DNA of 64,000 nt from Collinsella tanakaei (lineage in GTDB: Bacteria; Actinomycetota; Coriobacteriia; Coriobacteriales; Coriobacteriaceae): contig NZ_JADYTL010000005.1 in assembly GCF_021531055.1 (NCBI RefSeq), positions 124,001 through 188,000 of the forward strand. Reading direction: 5' to 3'. The notes under the pieces were generated by a model that saw only the letters and a program-made list of their open reading frames with translations, searched no databases and was not told where the DNA came from. The position numbers were made by a program, and so were the translations under genes. Below, one piece after another: positions 36,948 through 46,923 of the stretch; position 1 is the first letter of the stretch, and each line of letters begins with the position of its first letter.

Positions 36948-37835
36948 GTGACTCAGATGGAGCGTCGCCCGGACTCTCGCGGTAAGGTTCGTGACATCTA
37001 CGATGCCGGCGACAACCTGCTCATGGTTGCCACCGACCGTCTGTCGGCATTCGATTACATCCTGCCCGACGAGATCCCCTATAAGGGCGAAGTGCTGAAT
37101 CGCATCTCGGCGTTTTGGTTCGACAAGTTCTCGGATATCGTCCCCAACCACATGGTGACCATCGACGCCTCGCAGTTCCCCGAGGAGTTCGCCGAGTACC
37201 GCAGCTACCTGTCCGGCCGTGCGATGCTGGTCAAGAAGGCCCAGCCTATCATGATCGAGTGCATCGTTCGCGGCTACCTGACCGGCAGCGGCAAGAAGAC
37301 CTATGACCAGGACGGCACCGTGTGCGGCATCAAGCTGCCCGCCGGCCTCGTCGAGGCGTCCAAGCTGTCCGAGCCGCTGTTCACGCCGTCGACCAAGGCC
37401 GCCATCGGCGATCACGACGAGAACATCTCCTACGAGCGCTGCGTCGAGATCGTGGGCGAGGATATCGCCTCCCAGATCCGCGACCTCTCGCTCAAGATCT
37501 ACACCGCCGCCGCCGACTACGCCGCCACGCGCGGCATCATCATCGCCGACACCAAGTTCGAGTTCGGTCTGATCGACGGCAAGGTCACCCTGATCGATGA
37601 GTGCCTGACGCCCGATTCCAGCCGCTTCTGGCCTGCAGCCGAGTACGAGGAGGGCAAGGTTCAGGGCAGCTACGACAAGCAGTACGTCCGCGATTGGCTG
37701 AAGGCGAACTGGGACATGACCGGCGACGCGCCGCATCTGCCCGCCGACGTCATCGAGGGCACCGCGGCCCGCTACCGTGAGGCCTACGAGCTTCTCACCG
37801 GCACCGCGTTCGAGTCCATGAAGGAGAACGACTAA
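36948..37835 (+). CDS. purC: Phosphoribosylaminoimidazole-succinocarboxamide synthase
   Basis: 295-residue SAICAR synthetase, which joins CAIR and aspartate with ATP in purine synthesis. Signature parts: RGKVRDIYDAGDNLLMVATDRLSAFD, a glycine/Lys loop, VRGYLTGSG and VTLIDECLTPDSSRFWP. It is the larger class of PurC (about 290 residues). The GTG at 36948 is the best start relative to TTAGGAG; a TTG at 36939 overlaps that site. A small membrane-protein gene follows without a gap. Confidence 0.96.
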   Translation: MTQMERRPDSRGKVRDIYDAGDNLLMVATDRLSAFDYILPDEIPYKGEVLNRISAFWFDKFSDIVPNHMVTIDASQFPEEFAEYRSYLSGRAMLVKKAQPIMIECIVRGYLTGSGKKTYDQDGTVCGIKLPAGLVEASKLSEPLFTPSTKAAIGDHDENISYERCVEIVGEDIASQIRDLSLKIYTAAADYAATRGIIIADTKFEFGLIDGKVTLIDECLTPDSSRFWPAAEYEEGKVQGSYDKQYVRDWLKANWDMTGDAPHLPADVIEGTAARYREAYELLTGTAFESMKEND

Positions 37836-38417
37836 GTGAGTACCCGCAACCCCATGAACAAGCGCAGCCAGGCTCAGCAGTCCGGCGAGGCCAGCGGCTT
37901 CACGCGCAAGTCCGTCGCCTCGGCCAAGCCCGCCCGCAGCGCCGCCTCGTCGGTGCGCGTCGTGCCGGCCTCGTCCAAGGAGAAGCGCCGTCAGGCGCAG
38001 CGCGGCGAGTCGCTGGTGGGACTTTCCAAGGAGGAGAAGCGCGCCCGCAAGAAGGAGCAGCGCCTGCGTGAGGACCGCGCGTACGCCGTGTCCAACGAGC
38101 TGCTTCGCGGCGAGCCCGAGTACAAGTCCCGCCGTCGCGTGTTCTGGGCGTTGCTCGCCGTCGGTATCGTCGCCACGCTGTTCGTGTGGGCCATGATGGT
38201 CTTCGCGCCGTCCGAGAATGCCGGTACGATGCAGATTGCCCAGATCGCCGGCCTGGTCGTCGCCTATGCGGCGATCATCGGTTCGTTCATCTACGATATC
38301 GTGCGCATCCGTCCGCTGCGCAACGACGCACGCAGCCGCGCGGAGGGCATGTCCGAGTCCAAGCAGATCGCCCTGCTGGAGCAGGTGGCCGCCGAGAGGG
38401 CCAGCAAGAAGAAGTAG
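37836..38417 (+). CDS. Small two-pass membrane protein, unknown function
   Basis: 193 residues from a GTG immediately after the purC stop. The first 100 residues are Ser/Ala/Lys/Arg-rich and probably cytoplasmic and disordered (KSVASAKPARSAASSVRVV, KEEKRARKKEQRLRED). Two hydrophobic segments follow (VFWALLAVGIVATLFVWAMMVFA and IAQIAGLVVAYAAIIGSFIYDIV), then a basic tail ending SKKK. No family recognised; co-translated with purC by position. Confidence 0.75.
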   Translation: MSTRNPMNKRSQAQQSGEASGFTRKSVASAKPARSAASSVRVVPASSKEKRRQAQRGESLVGLSKEEKRARKKEQRLREDRAYAVSNELLRGEPEYKSRRRVFWALLAVGIVATLFVWAMMVFAPSENAGTMQIAQIAGLVVAYAAIIGSFIYDIVRIRPLRNDARSRAEGMSESKQIALLEQVAAERASKKK

Positions 38418-38445
38418 TCGGGACGACATGCTTCCGAGAATGCGA

Positions 38446-38481
38446 ACGGGGTGCGACCGAAAGCGGTCGCGCCCCGTTTTT
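38446..38481 (+). terminator. Terminator after the purC operon
   Basis: A 14-bp stem (38446-38459 / 38464-38477, one G-T pair) with a 4-base loop is followed by TTTTT. Confidence 0.92.
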
Positions 38482-38585
38482 CATGCGGCTTGCTTTGGGC
38501 GGACGACCCCGCTTGGGCGGCGATGGCAAGTCATGCGATAATGGAAGTTGGGCTCCACGGATGCCCGTACACGATAGGAGAGTGC

Positions 38586-39866
38586 ATGATCAAGTCCGAA
38601 CTGACCGCCGAGGATGCCCGCATGGCCATCAAGGCCCTCGATCCCCAGATCGATCGCTACGCCAGTCTCGTCGTCCGCACCGGCGTGAACGTCAAGCCCG
38701 GGCAGGAAGTGGTGATCCAGGCTCCCGTCGAGACGCAGGCGTTCGTCCGCAAGCTCGTGAAGCACGCCTACGGGGCCGGCGCCGGCCACGTCACGGTGAT
38801 CTGGGGCGACGACGAGGTGACGCGCCTGACCTACGAGCATGTGGATGCCGCGTATTTCGAGCAGACGCCCGAGTGGCAGCGCGTCCAGCTCGATTCGCTG
38901 GCCGAGATGGGTGCGTGCTTCATCTTCGTCGAGGGCGCCGATCCGCAGGCGCTTGCCGGCATCGATCCGGCCAAGCCGGCCGCTGCCTCCAAGGCGCGTA
39001 ACACGCAGTGCCGCGCGTTCCGCCGCGGACTCGACTTCAACATCAACCCCTGGTGCATCGCCGGTGCGCCGGTGGCCGCGTGGGCGCGCCAGGTGTTCCC
39101 CGGCATGTGCGACGAGGCGGCGATCTATCGCCTGTGGTGCGCCATCCTGTCCGTCGCGCGCGCCGACGGCGACGACCCCGAAAGCGACTGGGAGCTGCAC
39201 GACGCGACCTTCGAGAAGAACCTGCGCTTTTTGAACGAGCAGCACTTCGTCGCCCTGCACTACACGTCCGAGAACGGCACCGACCTCACGGTCGGCCTGA
39301 CCGATAAGCACCTGTGGGCCGGCGGCTGCGGGGAGACGCCGGACGGACACCCGTTCTTCCCCAACATCCCGACCGAGGAGGTCTTCACCTCACCCGATTG
39401 CGAGCGTGTCGACGGTATCGTGTACTCTGCGCTGCCCCTGATCCGTTACGGGAGCAAAGTCGACGGGTTCTGGCTGCGCTTTGAGAACGGCGTGGTGGTC
39501 GACTACGACGCCGTCGTCGGTCGCGACGTGCTGACGGCCATCCTGAATACCGACGAGGGTGCGCGTCGTTTGGGCGAGGTCGCGCTCATCTCCAAGAACA
39601 CGCCGATCAGCGAGAGCGGCATCCTGTTCTACGATACCCTCTACGACGAGAACGCGAGCTGTCATCTGGCGCTCGGCATCGGATTCGCCGAGTGCTACGA
39701 GGGTGGTTACGAGATGACGCCCGAGGAGCTGCGAGCGCACGGCGTGAACACGTCGAGCACCCACGTCGACTTCATGATCGGCACCGATGACATGGATATC
39801 ATGGGCATCTGCGCCGATGGCACGGAGGTGCCGGTGTTCGTGAACGGCCAGTGGAGCTGGGAGTAG
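38586..39866 (+). CDS. M29-family aminopeptidase (AmpS/PepS-like)
   Basis: 426 residues. The M29 pattern is present: YASLVVRTGVNVKPGQEV near the start, a metal-ligand Glu in NIPTEEVFTSPD, a later Glu in DEGARRLGEVAL, and the C-terminal His and Asp clusters in DENASCHLALG and STHVDFMIGTDDMDI. Such enzymes are cytosolic dizinc or dicobalt aminopeptidases that remove N-terminal residues from peptides. TAGGAGAG precedes the ATG. It stands alone between a terminator and tRNA-Lys. Confidence 0.93.
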   Translation: MIKSELTAEDARMAIKALDPQIDRYASLVVRTGVNVKPGQEVVIQAPVETQAFVRKLVKHAYGAGAGHVTVIWGDDEVTRLTYEHVDAAYFEQTPEWQRVQLDSLAEMGACFIFVEGADPQALAGIDPAKPAAASKARNTQCRAFRRGLDFNINPWCIAGAPVAAWARQVFPGMCDEAAIYRLWCAILSVARADGDDPESDWELHDATFEKNLRFLNEQHFVALHYTSENGTDLTVGLTDKHLWAGGCGETPDGHPFFPNIPTEEVFTSPDCERVDGIVYSALPLIRYGSKVDGFWLRFENGVVVDYDAVVGRDVLTAILNTDEGARRLGEVALISKNTPISESGILFYDTLYDENASCHLALGIGFAECYEGGYEMTPEELRAHGVNTSSTHVDFMIGTDDMDIMGICADGTEVPVFVNGQWSWE

Positions 39867-39938
39867 GCAGGCGGGTTCCGCGCGGCGCCGTCAAATGACG
39901 GGAGGTATCAACCCGACGCGTGGTACAATGCCTTTCGC

Positions 39939-40011
39939 GGGCCGTTAGCTCAGCTGGCAGAGCAGGGGACTTTTAATCCCAAGGTCTAGGGTTCGAACCC
40001 CTAACGGCCCA
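39939..40011 (+). tRNA. tRNA-Lys (anticodon TTT)
   Basis: Acceptor GGGCCGT / ACGGCCC, D arm GCTC..GAGC, anticodon loop CTTTTAA giving TTT (reads AAA/AAG), T arm with GGTTCGAAC and discriminator A. The 3' CCA is not encoded (ACCC). TACAAT at 39924-39929 is a probable -10 box. Confidence 0.95.
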
Positions 40012-40025
40012 CCCTTTGCATGATG

Positions 40026-40049
40026 AAAGCCCCGGCGACGGGGCTTTTT
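40026..40049 (+). terminator. Terminator after tRNA-Lys
   Basis: GCCCC and GGGGC pair around GGCGAC with flanking A and T runs (AAAGCCCC...GGGGCTTTTT). Confidence 0.9.
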
Positions 40050-40110
40050 CGTATCACGGGATGGCGAGCGGACCGGGTGGTTGCCCCTCACGTCCCGCAG
40101 GAGGTGGAAG

Positions 40111-40707
40111 ATGACGCGCGAGGAGGCGCTGGGCGTGCTCGGACTCGGTGCCGATGCCGGCCGCGACGAGATTTCCGCGGCGTATCGCGAGCTCGCGCAG
40201 ATGCTCCATCCCGACAAGTACGGCGACAACAAACGGCTTCGCGCTCGTGCCGAGCAGCAGATGCGCGCTCTCAACGAGGCGCGCGACGTGCTGCTCAAGG
40301 GTGCGCGGACCTCCTCGCGCGGGTCGGCACGCCCTTCCGGCGGCGCACGCCGGGGTTCCGCGACGTCCGCGGCGTCGATCGCGTTCGAGGCGACGGCGCG
40401 GGCCAATGCGGCGGAGACGGCGCGCTTGAGCGTGGTGGCGGAGCTGCGCACCATGCGCGAGCGCCGTCGATCCGTGTTGGTGATGGCCGCGATCGCCGCC
40501 GTGGTCGCGCTGGTCTTCTCGCGCCTGCGCGGAGGGCTCGGCACGACCGTCTTCTCCATCGGTTCCATGGTGGCGGTATGGGGCGTGGTCGACGCGGCGC
40601 TGCTCTCGAGCCAGATCGAGGCGCTGCGGACGCGCTCGCGCGAGTTGCTCCAGACGCGCGACGCCGCGCGCAGAATCGCCGAGGAGGCCTCCCAGCTCGG
40701 GGCGTGA
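40111..40707 (+). CDS. J-domain membrane protein
   Basis: 198 residues. Residues 2-65 form a J domain with the HPD motif (AAYRELAQMLHPDKYGDN). A Ser/Arg/Ala-rich linker leads to two hydrophobic segments (SVLVMAAIAAVVALVFS and TVFSIGSMVAVWGVVDAALL) and a charged C-terminal helix. It lacks the Gly/Phe and zinc-finger regions of true DnaJ, so it is a membrane-bound co-chaperone that would stimulate a DnaK-type Hsp70. AGGAGG lies 6 bases before the ATG. Confidence 0.85.
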   Translation: MTREEALGVLGLGADAGRDEISAAYRELAQMLHPDKYGDNKRLRARAEQQMRALNEARDVLLKGARTSSRGSARPSGGARRGSATSAASIAFEATARANAAETARLSVVAELRTMRERRRSVLVMAAIAAVVALVFSRLRGGLGTTVFSIGSMVAVWGVVDAALLSSQIEALRTRSRELLQTRDAARRIAEEASQLGA

Positions 40708-40821
40708 TGCTCGCCGTGCCCCTTGCCACCTGCACGTTCTATGGGTTCGCGCTCCTGTGGCGCGCATGCCGATACGGTGCGCTACAATGATTCGCTAGCC
40801 TGACAGAGGGGAGACCGGGAC

Positions 40822-41274
40822 ATGTCCGACAACAACCACCAGGCCGGCGCCGTGTCGCCGGAGCTCGATGCCATGACCTGCGACATGATCGGTCTGTTCC
40901 TCGATGCGCTCGCCGAGGGGGACGACCCCGGCGTCGTCGTATGCGTGGAGGATGCTGCCGGTACCCGCTACCAGGCGGCGTTCTCGGACGATGGCGAGGA
41001 GGCGTGCCTTGCCGCCGCGCAGGCGTTCGTGTCCGAGCACGCGGCGCACGGCATCTCCGATGAGGGCGTGGGCAAGCTCGTGCGTTATGCCATCGCCTAT
41101 ACGGGGTGCGTCAACATCGACGGCGAGTACGCCAACGCGGTGCTCGTGAGCTTCTTCGAGCGCGGCCTGCCGAGCGGGTATTCCGCCTATGTCCTCTACG
41201 ACAACGTGGGCGCAGGCGATGAGTTTATGTGGAGCGACCCTGAACCTGCAGGTGAGGAGCCTTCGCTCTTCTGA
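40822..41274 (+). CDS. Conserved-looking cytosolic protein of unknown function upstream of typA
   Basis: 150 residues, acidic and without signal or membrane segments. Typical stretches are [30 protein letters not shown] and [52 protein letters not shown] lies upstream and a TACAAT -10 box near 40785. It is 99 bp before typA and may be in the same transcript. I do not recognise the family. Confidence 0.75.
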   Translation: MSDNNHQAGAVSPELDAMTCDMIGLFLDALAEGDDPGVVVCVEDAAGTRYQAAFSDDGEEACLAAAQAFVSEHAAHGISDEGVGKLVRYAIAYTGCVNIDGEYANAVLVSFFERGLPSGYSAYVLYDNVGAGDEFMWSDPEPAGEEPSLF

Positions 41275-41373
41275 GGTCCGCTACTATAGAGACGTTTTTT
41301 CAAACCGATTACCGAGAATATCGCGCGTCTGCCGATTGGGCATGGCGTGCGCCGCAATGGGGAAGAGGGATAT

Positions 41374-43209
<1,836 letters not shown>

Positions 43210-43339
43210 CGTCTTTTCCGCTGGGGGATGCGTTGTTGCGCCGCCGTATCGGGCGATCTTCGGGTCGCTCGGTACGGCGGCGCTATGCGTTGCAGGGCAT
43301 ATTCGGGGCGGTTTGGGAGCTGGAAATCAATAATGCTGC

Positions 43340-43461
43340 TTACGGTTCGGTTTTGGGAGCACCTGCCGGGTAGGCAACGATCGTAAGATGGAAAAATCGC
43401 AGGTAGAACTTGTTCGAATATCTGTAGCTACTCAAAGGGTGACCTTAAAACCGAACCGTAA
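43340..43461. repeat. MITE-like element 1
   Basis: About 122 bp bounded by 15-bp perfect terminal inverted repeats (43340-43354 TTACGGTTCGGTTTT / 43447-43461). It has no coding capacity. A second element with almost the same ends and length lies at 53330-53452, and both carry CAGGTAG...CTACTCA in the same inner position. Confidence 0.8.
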
Positions 43462-43500
43462 ACTTCTATTCCGTGCCGTGATGGCGCCAAATGACAGGAT

Positions 43501-43575
43501 GGTGCCAGGTACAAACTTGTCGCCGGGTTGCTTCGACAAGATAGTGCCAGGTACAAACTTGTCGCCCGGTTGCTT
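43501..43575. repeat. Direct repeat with GTGCCAGGTACAAACTTGTCG
   Basis: Two copies of an approximately 31-bp unit (starting near 43501 and 43545) contain CCAGGTACAAACTTGTCGCC followed by GGTTGCTT. The reverse complement of its core (GGCGACAAGTTTGTACCTGG) recurs twice at 63.16-63.24 kb. Together with MITE-like element 1 it fills most of the gene-free stretch 43210-43574. Confidence 0.85.
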
Positions 43576-44462
43576 TAAAGGTCGAGTTTCCGGTGCGCAC
43601 GGGCCTTACGGTGGCGGTTGAGCCGGTCGAGCGCGGCCTTGCGACGCTCGCGATGGCGACGGCGCTCGATGTCGGCCTGCACGCGCTCACGACGGCCTTC
43701 GAGTTCCTCGGGGGAGCGGGTCGTCGTCTCGGGACGTGTGGCGCGCGGCTTGCGGCGGGATCGGTGGATAGCCACGGCGATATCCATGTCAGCCGGGCTC
43801 TTGATGTCGTAGGCGAGCGAGATGAAGCGCAAAAGCATCGTGGTGGCGACGCACACGATGACGGCGATGATATGGTCGACGCCCATATCGGCGAGCACGA
43901 CGTAGGTGATGGCGCCGGCGATCGCCGCGACGGCGTACAGGTTGCTGCGCTGGAAGATACCGGGTGTGCGGCCGAGGCAGATGTCGCGCAGCATGCCGCC
44001 GCCGACGGCGGTGAAGAAGCCCATGGTGACGCAGATGATGGGCTCGAAATCGTAGACATAGGCCTTGTCGGCACCGGTGGCGGCGAACAGGCCGACGGAG
44101 AAGATGTCGAGCACCGCGATGAGTCGATCCTGTTTTTCGATGAGCGAGGGGATCATGAACGTCACGGCCGCGGTGATGACCGCAGCGGGCATGGCGAGCG
44201 GCTGATCGAGGATGTAGACGCTGCCGACCTGCAGGATGACATCACGGATGAGGCCGCCTCCCAAGCTGCAGAACACGGCGAGCGCGATGGCGCCGATAAG
44301 GTCGAGCTTTTGCTCGCGTGCGGTGAGCGCGCCGGTGACCGAGGCGATGACGACGGCTGCCATCTCGAAGCCGATGGGGATGGGGACCATCTGATAATCG
44401 GCGCCGCCCCCGGAGAACAGGCTTGCGACGACGGGGACGGTGATGGCGAGCAGAGCGGGCAT
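43575..44462 (-). CDS. TRIC/UPF0126-family membrane channel protein
   Basis: About 295 residues. Two UPF0126 repeats of three helices each are visible, each with the GGG-x-LRD/IRD motif: SLGGGLIRDVI and AVGGGMLRDICLG, the second followed by TPGIF. Bacterial TRIC channels of this family conduct monovalent cations. After the seventh helix (about residue 220) a long basic Arg-rich cytoplasmic tail is added, which standard members lack. I favour the ATG at 44462 because GGAAAG lies 6 bases upstream; ATG 44468 abuts that site. Confidence 0.9.
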   Translation of the reverse strand: MPALLAITVPVVASLFSGGGADYQMVPIPIGFEMAAVVIASVTGALTAREQKLDLIGAIALAVFCSLGGGLIRDVILQVGSVYILDQPLAMPAAVITAAVTFMIPSLIEKQDRLIAVLDIFSVGLFAATGADKAYVYDFEPIICVTMGFFTAVGGGMLRDICLGRTPGIFQRSNLYAVAAIAGAITYVVLADMGVDHIIAVIVCVATTMLLRFISLAYDIKSPADMDIAVAIHRSRRKPRATRPETTTRSPEELEGRRERVQADIERRRHRERRKAALDRLNRHRKARAHRKLDL

Positions 44463-44601
44463 GGGCATCTTTCCGGAATGCGAACGTGGATAGGCGCATC
44501 GCTATCTTACACGCTTTGTGTCAGAGGGGATGACGATATTCGGCGGTCGAATCGGGGCGCAACGGGTGGCCAGTTATGTCCCGATGATGTGTCTCGCTCG
44601 G

Positions 44602-44739
44602 GGCGGAGAGAGAGGGATGTCGGCCGCCGCTTCGCGGCGACCTCCCGCTGTGGAGGCCTGCGGCCTCCTTGCGCGCTTCGCTGGAAAATGCTCACGCATT
44701 TTCGCAGCTTCGCGCCCTGCGGGTTCGAATCCCTCTCGC
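44602..44739 (-). repeat. tRNA-Ser-associated hairpin element, distal copy
   Basis: In plus orientation: tRNA-Ser 3'-end sequence (44602-44617), hairpin CGCCGC-TTC-GCGGCG (44625-44639), hairpin GGAGGCC-TGC-GGCCTCC (44652-44668), hairpin GAAAATGC-TCAC-GCATTTTC (44684-44703) and an inverted T-arm/acceptor copy (44721-44739). Reading in the tRNA direction, it starts with antisense tRNA and ends with sense tRNA. It has no open frame of note. Confidence 0.85.
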
Positions 44740-44794
44740 ATCTGGTCGAAGCGGGCCCCGGGCCTTAAGTCATTGCGTTGTCGTAAAGGTGGCT

Positions 44795-44936
44795 GGCGGA
44801 GAGAGAGGGATGTCGGCCGCCGCTTCGCGGCGACCTCCCGCTGCGGGCGGCTGCGCCGCCCTTGCGACTCATGCTGGCAAAGACGCTCACGCGCTTTGCG
44901 CAGCATGAGGCCCTGCGGGTTCGAATCCCTCTCGCC
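44795..44936 (-). repeat. tRNA-Ser-associated hairpin element, proximal copy
   Basis: Same layout 193 bp further on: tRNA 3'-end copy 44795-44810, hairpin 44818-44832, GGGCGGC-TGC-GCCGCCC 44845-44861, a long stem CTCATGCTG/CAGCATGAG (44868-44876 / 44901-44909) enclosing GCTCACGC (44885-44892), and the inverted tRNA copy 44917-44936. Stem sequences differ from the distal copy but pairing is kept. The stretch that follows the CCA end of the tRNA is also duplicated at 44773-44794. Confidence 0.85.
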
Positions 44937-44989
44937 CTCAGTTGAAGCGGGCTGCTGGCCTCAGACTATTTCGTTGTCGTAAAGGTGGC

Positions 44990-45079
44990 TGGCGGAGAGA
45001 GAGGGATTCGAACCCTCGGAACGCTCGCGCGCTCAACGGTTTTCAAGACCGCCGCATTCAACCGCTCTGCCATCTCTCC
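44990..45079 (-). tRNA. tRNA-Ser (anticodon TGA)
   Basis: On the minus strand: acceptor GGAGAGA / TCTCTCC, D arm, anticodon loop CTTGAAA giving TGA (reads UCA), a long variable arm typical of serine tRNAs, T arm GGGTTCGAATCCC, discriminator G and encoded CCA at 44990-44992. Confidence 0.95.
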
Positions 45080-45130
45080 GTGAGATGTAATAATAGCATC
45101 GAATCCGTGTACGCAGAGGATGAGGTCGAC

Positions 45131-46846
45131 GTGGACGCAAACGAGTTGGATGAGCTGTACATGCGCGAGGCGCTCGCGGAGGCGCGCGTCGCAGCGGAGA
45201 TGGGCGAGGTGCCCATCGGAGCCGTTGTCGTGTGCGACGGCAAGATCGTCGCGCGTGCCCACAACCTGCGCGAACACGACGAGGACCCCTCCGCGCATGC
45301 GGAGTTTTCGGCGATGGTCGCCGCCGCTCGCGCGCTCGGACGCTGGCGTCTGACGGGCTGCACGGTCTACGTGACGCTCGAGCCGTGCACCATGTGCGCA
45401 GGACTCATGGTCAACGCCCGCATCGATCGGTGTGTGTACGGAGCCGCCGACCCCAAGGCCGGCGCGGTCGGGTCGCTCTACAACCTGAGCCGTGATGCGC
45501 GGCTCAACCATACGTTCGAGGTGCGCGGCGGCGTGCTCGAGCGGGAATGCGCAGATACCCTGCGAGCCTTTTTCGCCGCCGCCCGTGCCCGCGAGCTGCC
45601 GCGCGAGATTCCCGACGATGTGCCCCGTGCGGCGCGTCGGACACCTGCGCCCGCCCCCGCCCTAGCGCCGCGCATCCTGCTCGCCATCGATTCCTTCAAG
45701 GAGTGCGCGTCGAGCGCCGATATCGAATCTTGGGTCGAGCGGGGCATCCGTCGCGTCGTTCCGGACGCATGCGTGGCCAGCGTGCCGGTCGCCGATGGCG
45801 GCGAAGGTACGCTCGAAGCCGTGCATGCCGCGATGGGCGGTCGATTCGTGCCGTGCGAGGTGACGGGTCCGCTGGGCGAGCACGTTGCCGCGCGCTACCT
45901 GTTGACCGAGGATGCCCGCGCCGTCATCGAGATGGCGGAAGCGGCGGGCATCGAGTATTCGCCCTGCACGCACGACGCCGCGTTGCGCGCCACGACGCGC
46001 GGCGTGGGCGAGCTTGTGCTCGATGCCGTCGCGCACGGTGCGCGCACGGTCTACTTTGCCATCGGGGGTAGTGCGACAAACGACGGCGGCGCGGGCTTTT
46101 TGCAGGCACTCGGCGCGCGTGTGCTTGACGGGGCGGGCCATGATGTCGATCCGGGGTTGGCCGGTCTGCGAGACGTGACGTCGATCGACTTGGACCCGGC
46201 GTTCGAGGCGCTGCGCGGCTGCGAGCTCGTCGTGCTTTCCGATGTGGACAACCCGCTGGTCGGCAAGCGCGGGGCGCTGCGCGTGTTCGGCCCGCAGAAG
46301 GGGTTGGACCTCGATGCTGATCCCGCTTGCGAGGTATGGATGCTCGCATACGGCCGGGCACTCGACGAGGCCCGTACCGCGTGTGAGGGCGCCGACCGGC
46401 AGGTGACGCCGGGCGCGAAGCGTTTCCGTTCCGTGCTGGGCGTCCCGGGCGCAGGGGCGGCGGGCGGTCTGGGGGCGGCGCTGCTCGCCTTGGGCGCCGC
46501 CTCGGTATCGGGTGCCGATACCGTGCTCGACCTCGTGGGATTCGACGCGCTGCTCGCGCAGGCGGATATAGTCGTGACCGGCGAGGGCATGATCGACGGG
46601 CAGACCGCCGGCGGCAAGGTCCCGGTCCGTGTGGCACAGCGGGCAAAGCGTGCGCACAAGCCGGTATTCGCGCTGGTCGGGGGACGCGAGGATGACCTCG
46701 ATGCCGTGTATCGGGCGGGGATCGACGTCGTGTTGCCGGTTCTGCGCAAGCCCATGGCGCTCGCCTGCGCCCTGTCGCGCGAAGAAGCGGAGCGCAACCT
46801 CATGTGTGCCGGCGAGACGCTCGCTCGCATCGCGCTCACGCGGTAG
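45131..46846 (+). CDS. Fusion of tRNA adenosine deaminase (TadA) and glycerate kinase (GarK type)
   Basis: 571 residues. Residues 5-160 are a TadA-like deaminase: HAE at 56-58, PCTMC at 85-89, and ARIDRCVYGAADPKAGAVGSLYNL; TadA makes inosine at the wobble base of tRNA-Arg. A Pro/Ala-rich linker (about 163-180) joins it to a glycerate 2-kinase domain: ILLAIDSFKECASSADI, VADGGEGTLEAV, GGSATNDGGAGFLQALGA and GEGMIDGQTAGGKVP. The kinase has no own start codon or ribosome-binding site. GTG 45131 follows GAGG; an upstream GTG is possible. tadA next to ffs is usual, the kinase is not. Confidence 0.88.
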   Translation: MDANELDELYMREALAEARVAAEMGEVPIGAVVVCDGKIVARAHNLREHDEDPSAHAEFSAMVAAARALGRWRLTGCTVYVTLEPCTMCAGLMVNARIDRCVYGAADPKAGAVGSLYNLSRDARLNHTFEVRGGVLERECADTLRAFFAAARARELPREIPDDVPRAARRTPAPAPALAPRILLAIDSFKECASSADIESWVERGIRRVVPDACVASVPVADGGEGTLEAVHAAMGGRFVPCEVTGPLGEHVAARYLLTEDARAVIEMAEAAGIEYSPCTHDAALRATTRGVGELVLDAVAHGARTVYFAIGGSATNDGGAGFLQALGARVLDGAGHDVDPGLAGLRDVTSIDLDPAFEALRGCELVVLSDVDNPLVGKRGALRVFGPQKGLDLDADPACEVWMLAYGRALDEARTACEGADRQVTPGAKRFRSVLGVPGAGAAGGLGAALLALGAASVSGADTVLDLVGFDALLAQADIVVTGEGMIDGQTAGGKVPVRVAQRAKRAHKPVFALVGGREDDLDAVYRAGIDVVLPVLRKPMALACALSREEAERNLMCAGETLARIALTR

Positions 46847-46923
46847 TCGCCGAGGCGGCATACGGGACGGGCGCACCGCGTGGTACGATGCCTATCGTTT
46901 ACCGTTGAGCGATGGGAGCGCGT

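Noticed and set aside
44600-44990. CRISPR array suspicion for the tandem repeats before tRNA-Ser
   Set aside because: Only two units of about 195 bp, built of tRNA pieces and palindromes; no short repeats with unique spacers and no cas genes.
44942-45130. N-terminal extension of the TadA fusion through the tRNA-Ser gene
   Set aside because: The frame is open, but it would translate antisense tRNA sequence; the deaminase fold begins after 45131.
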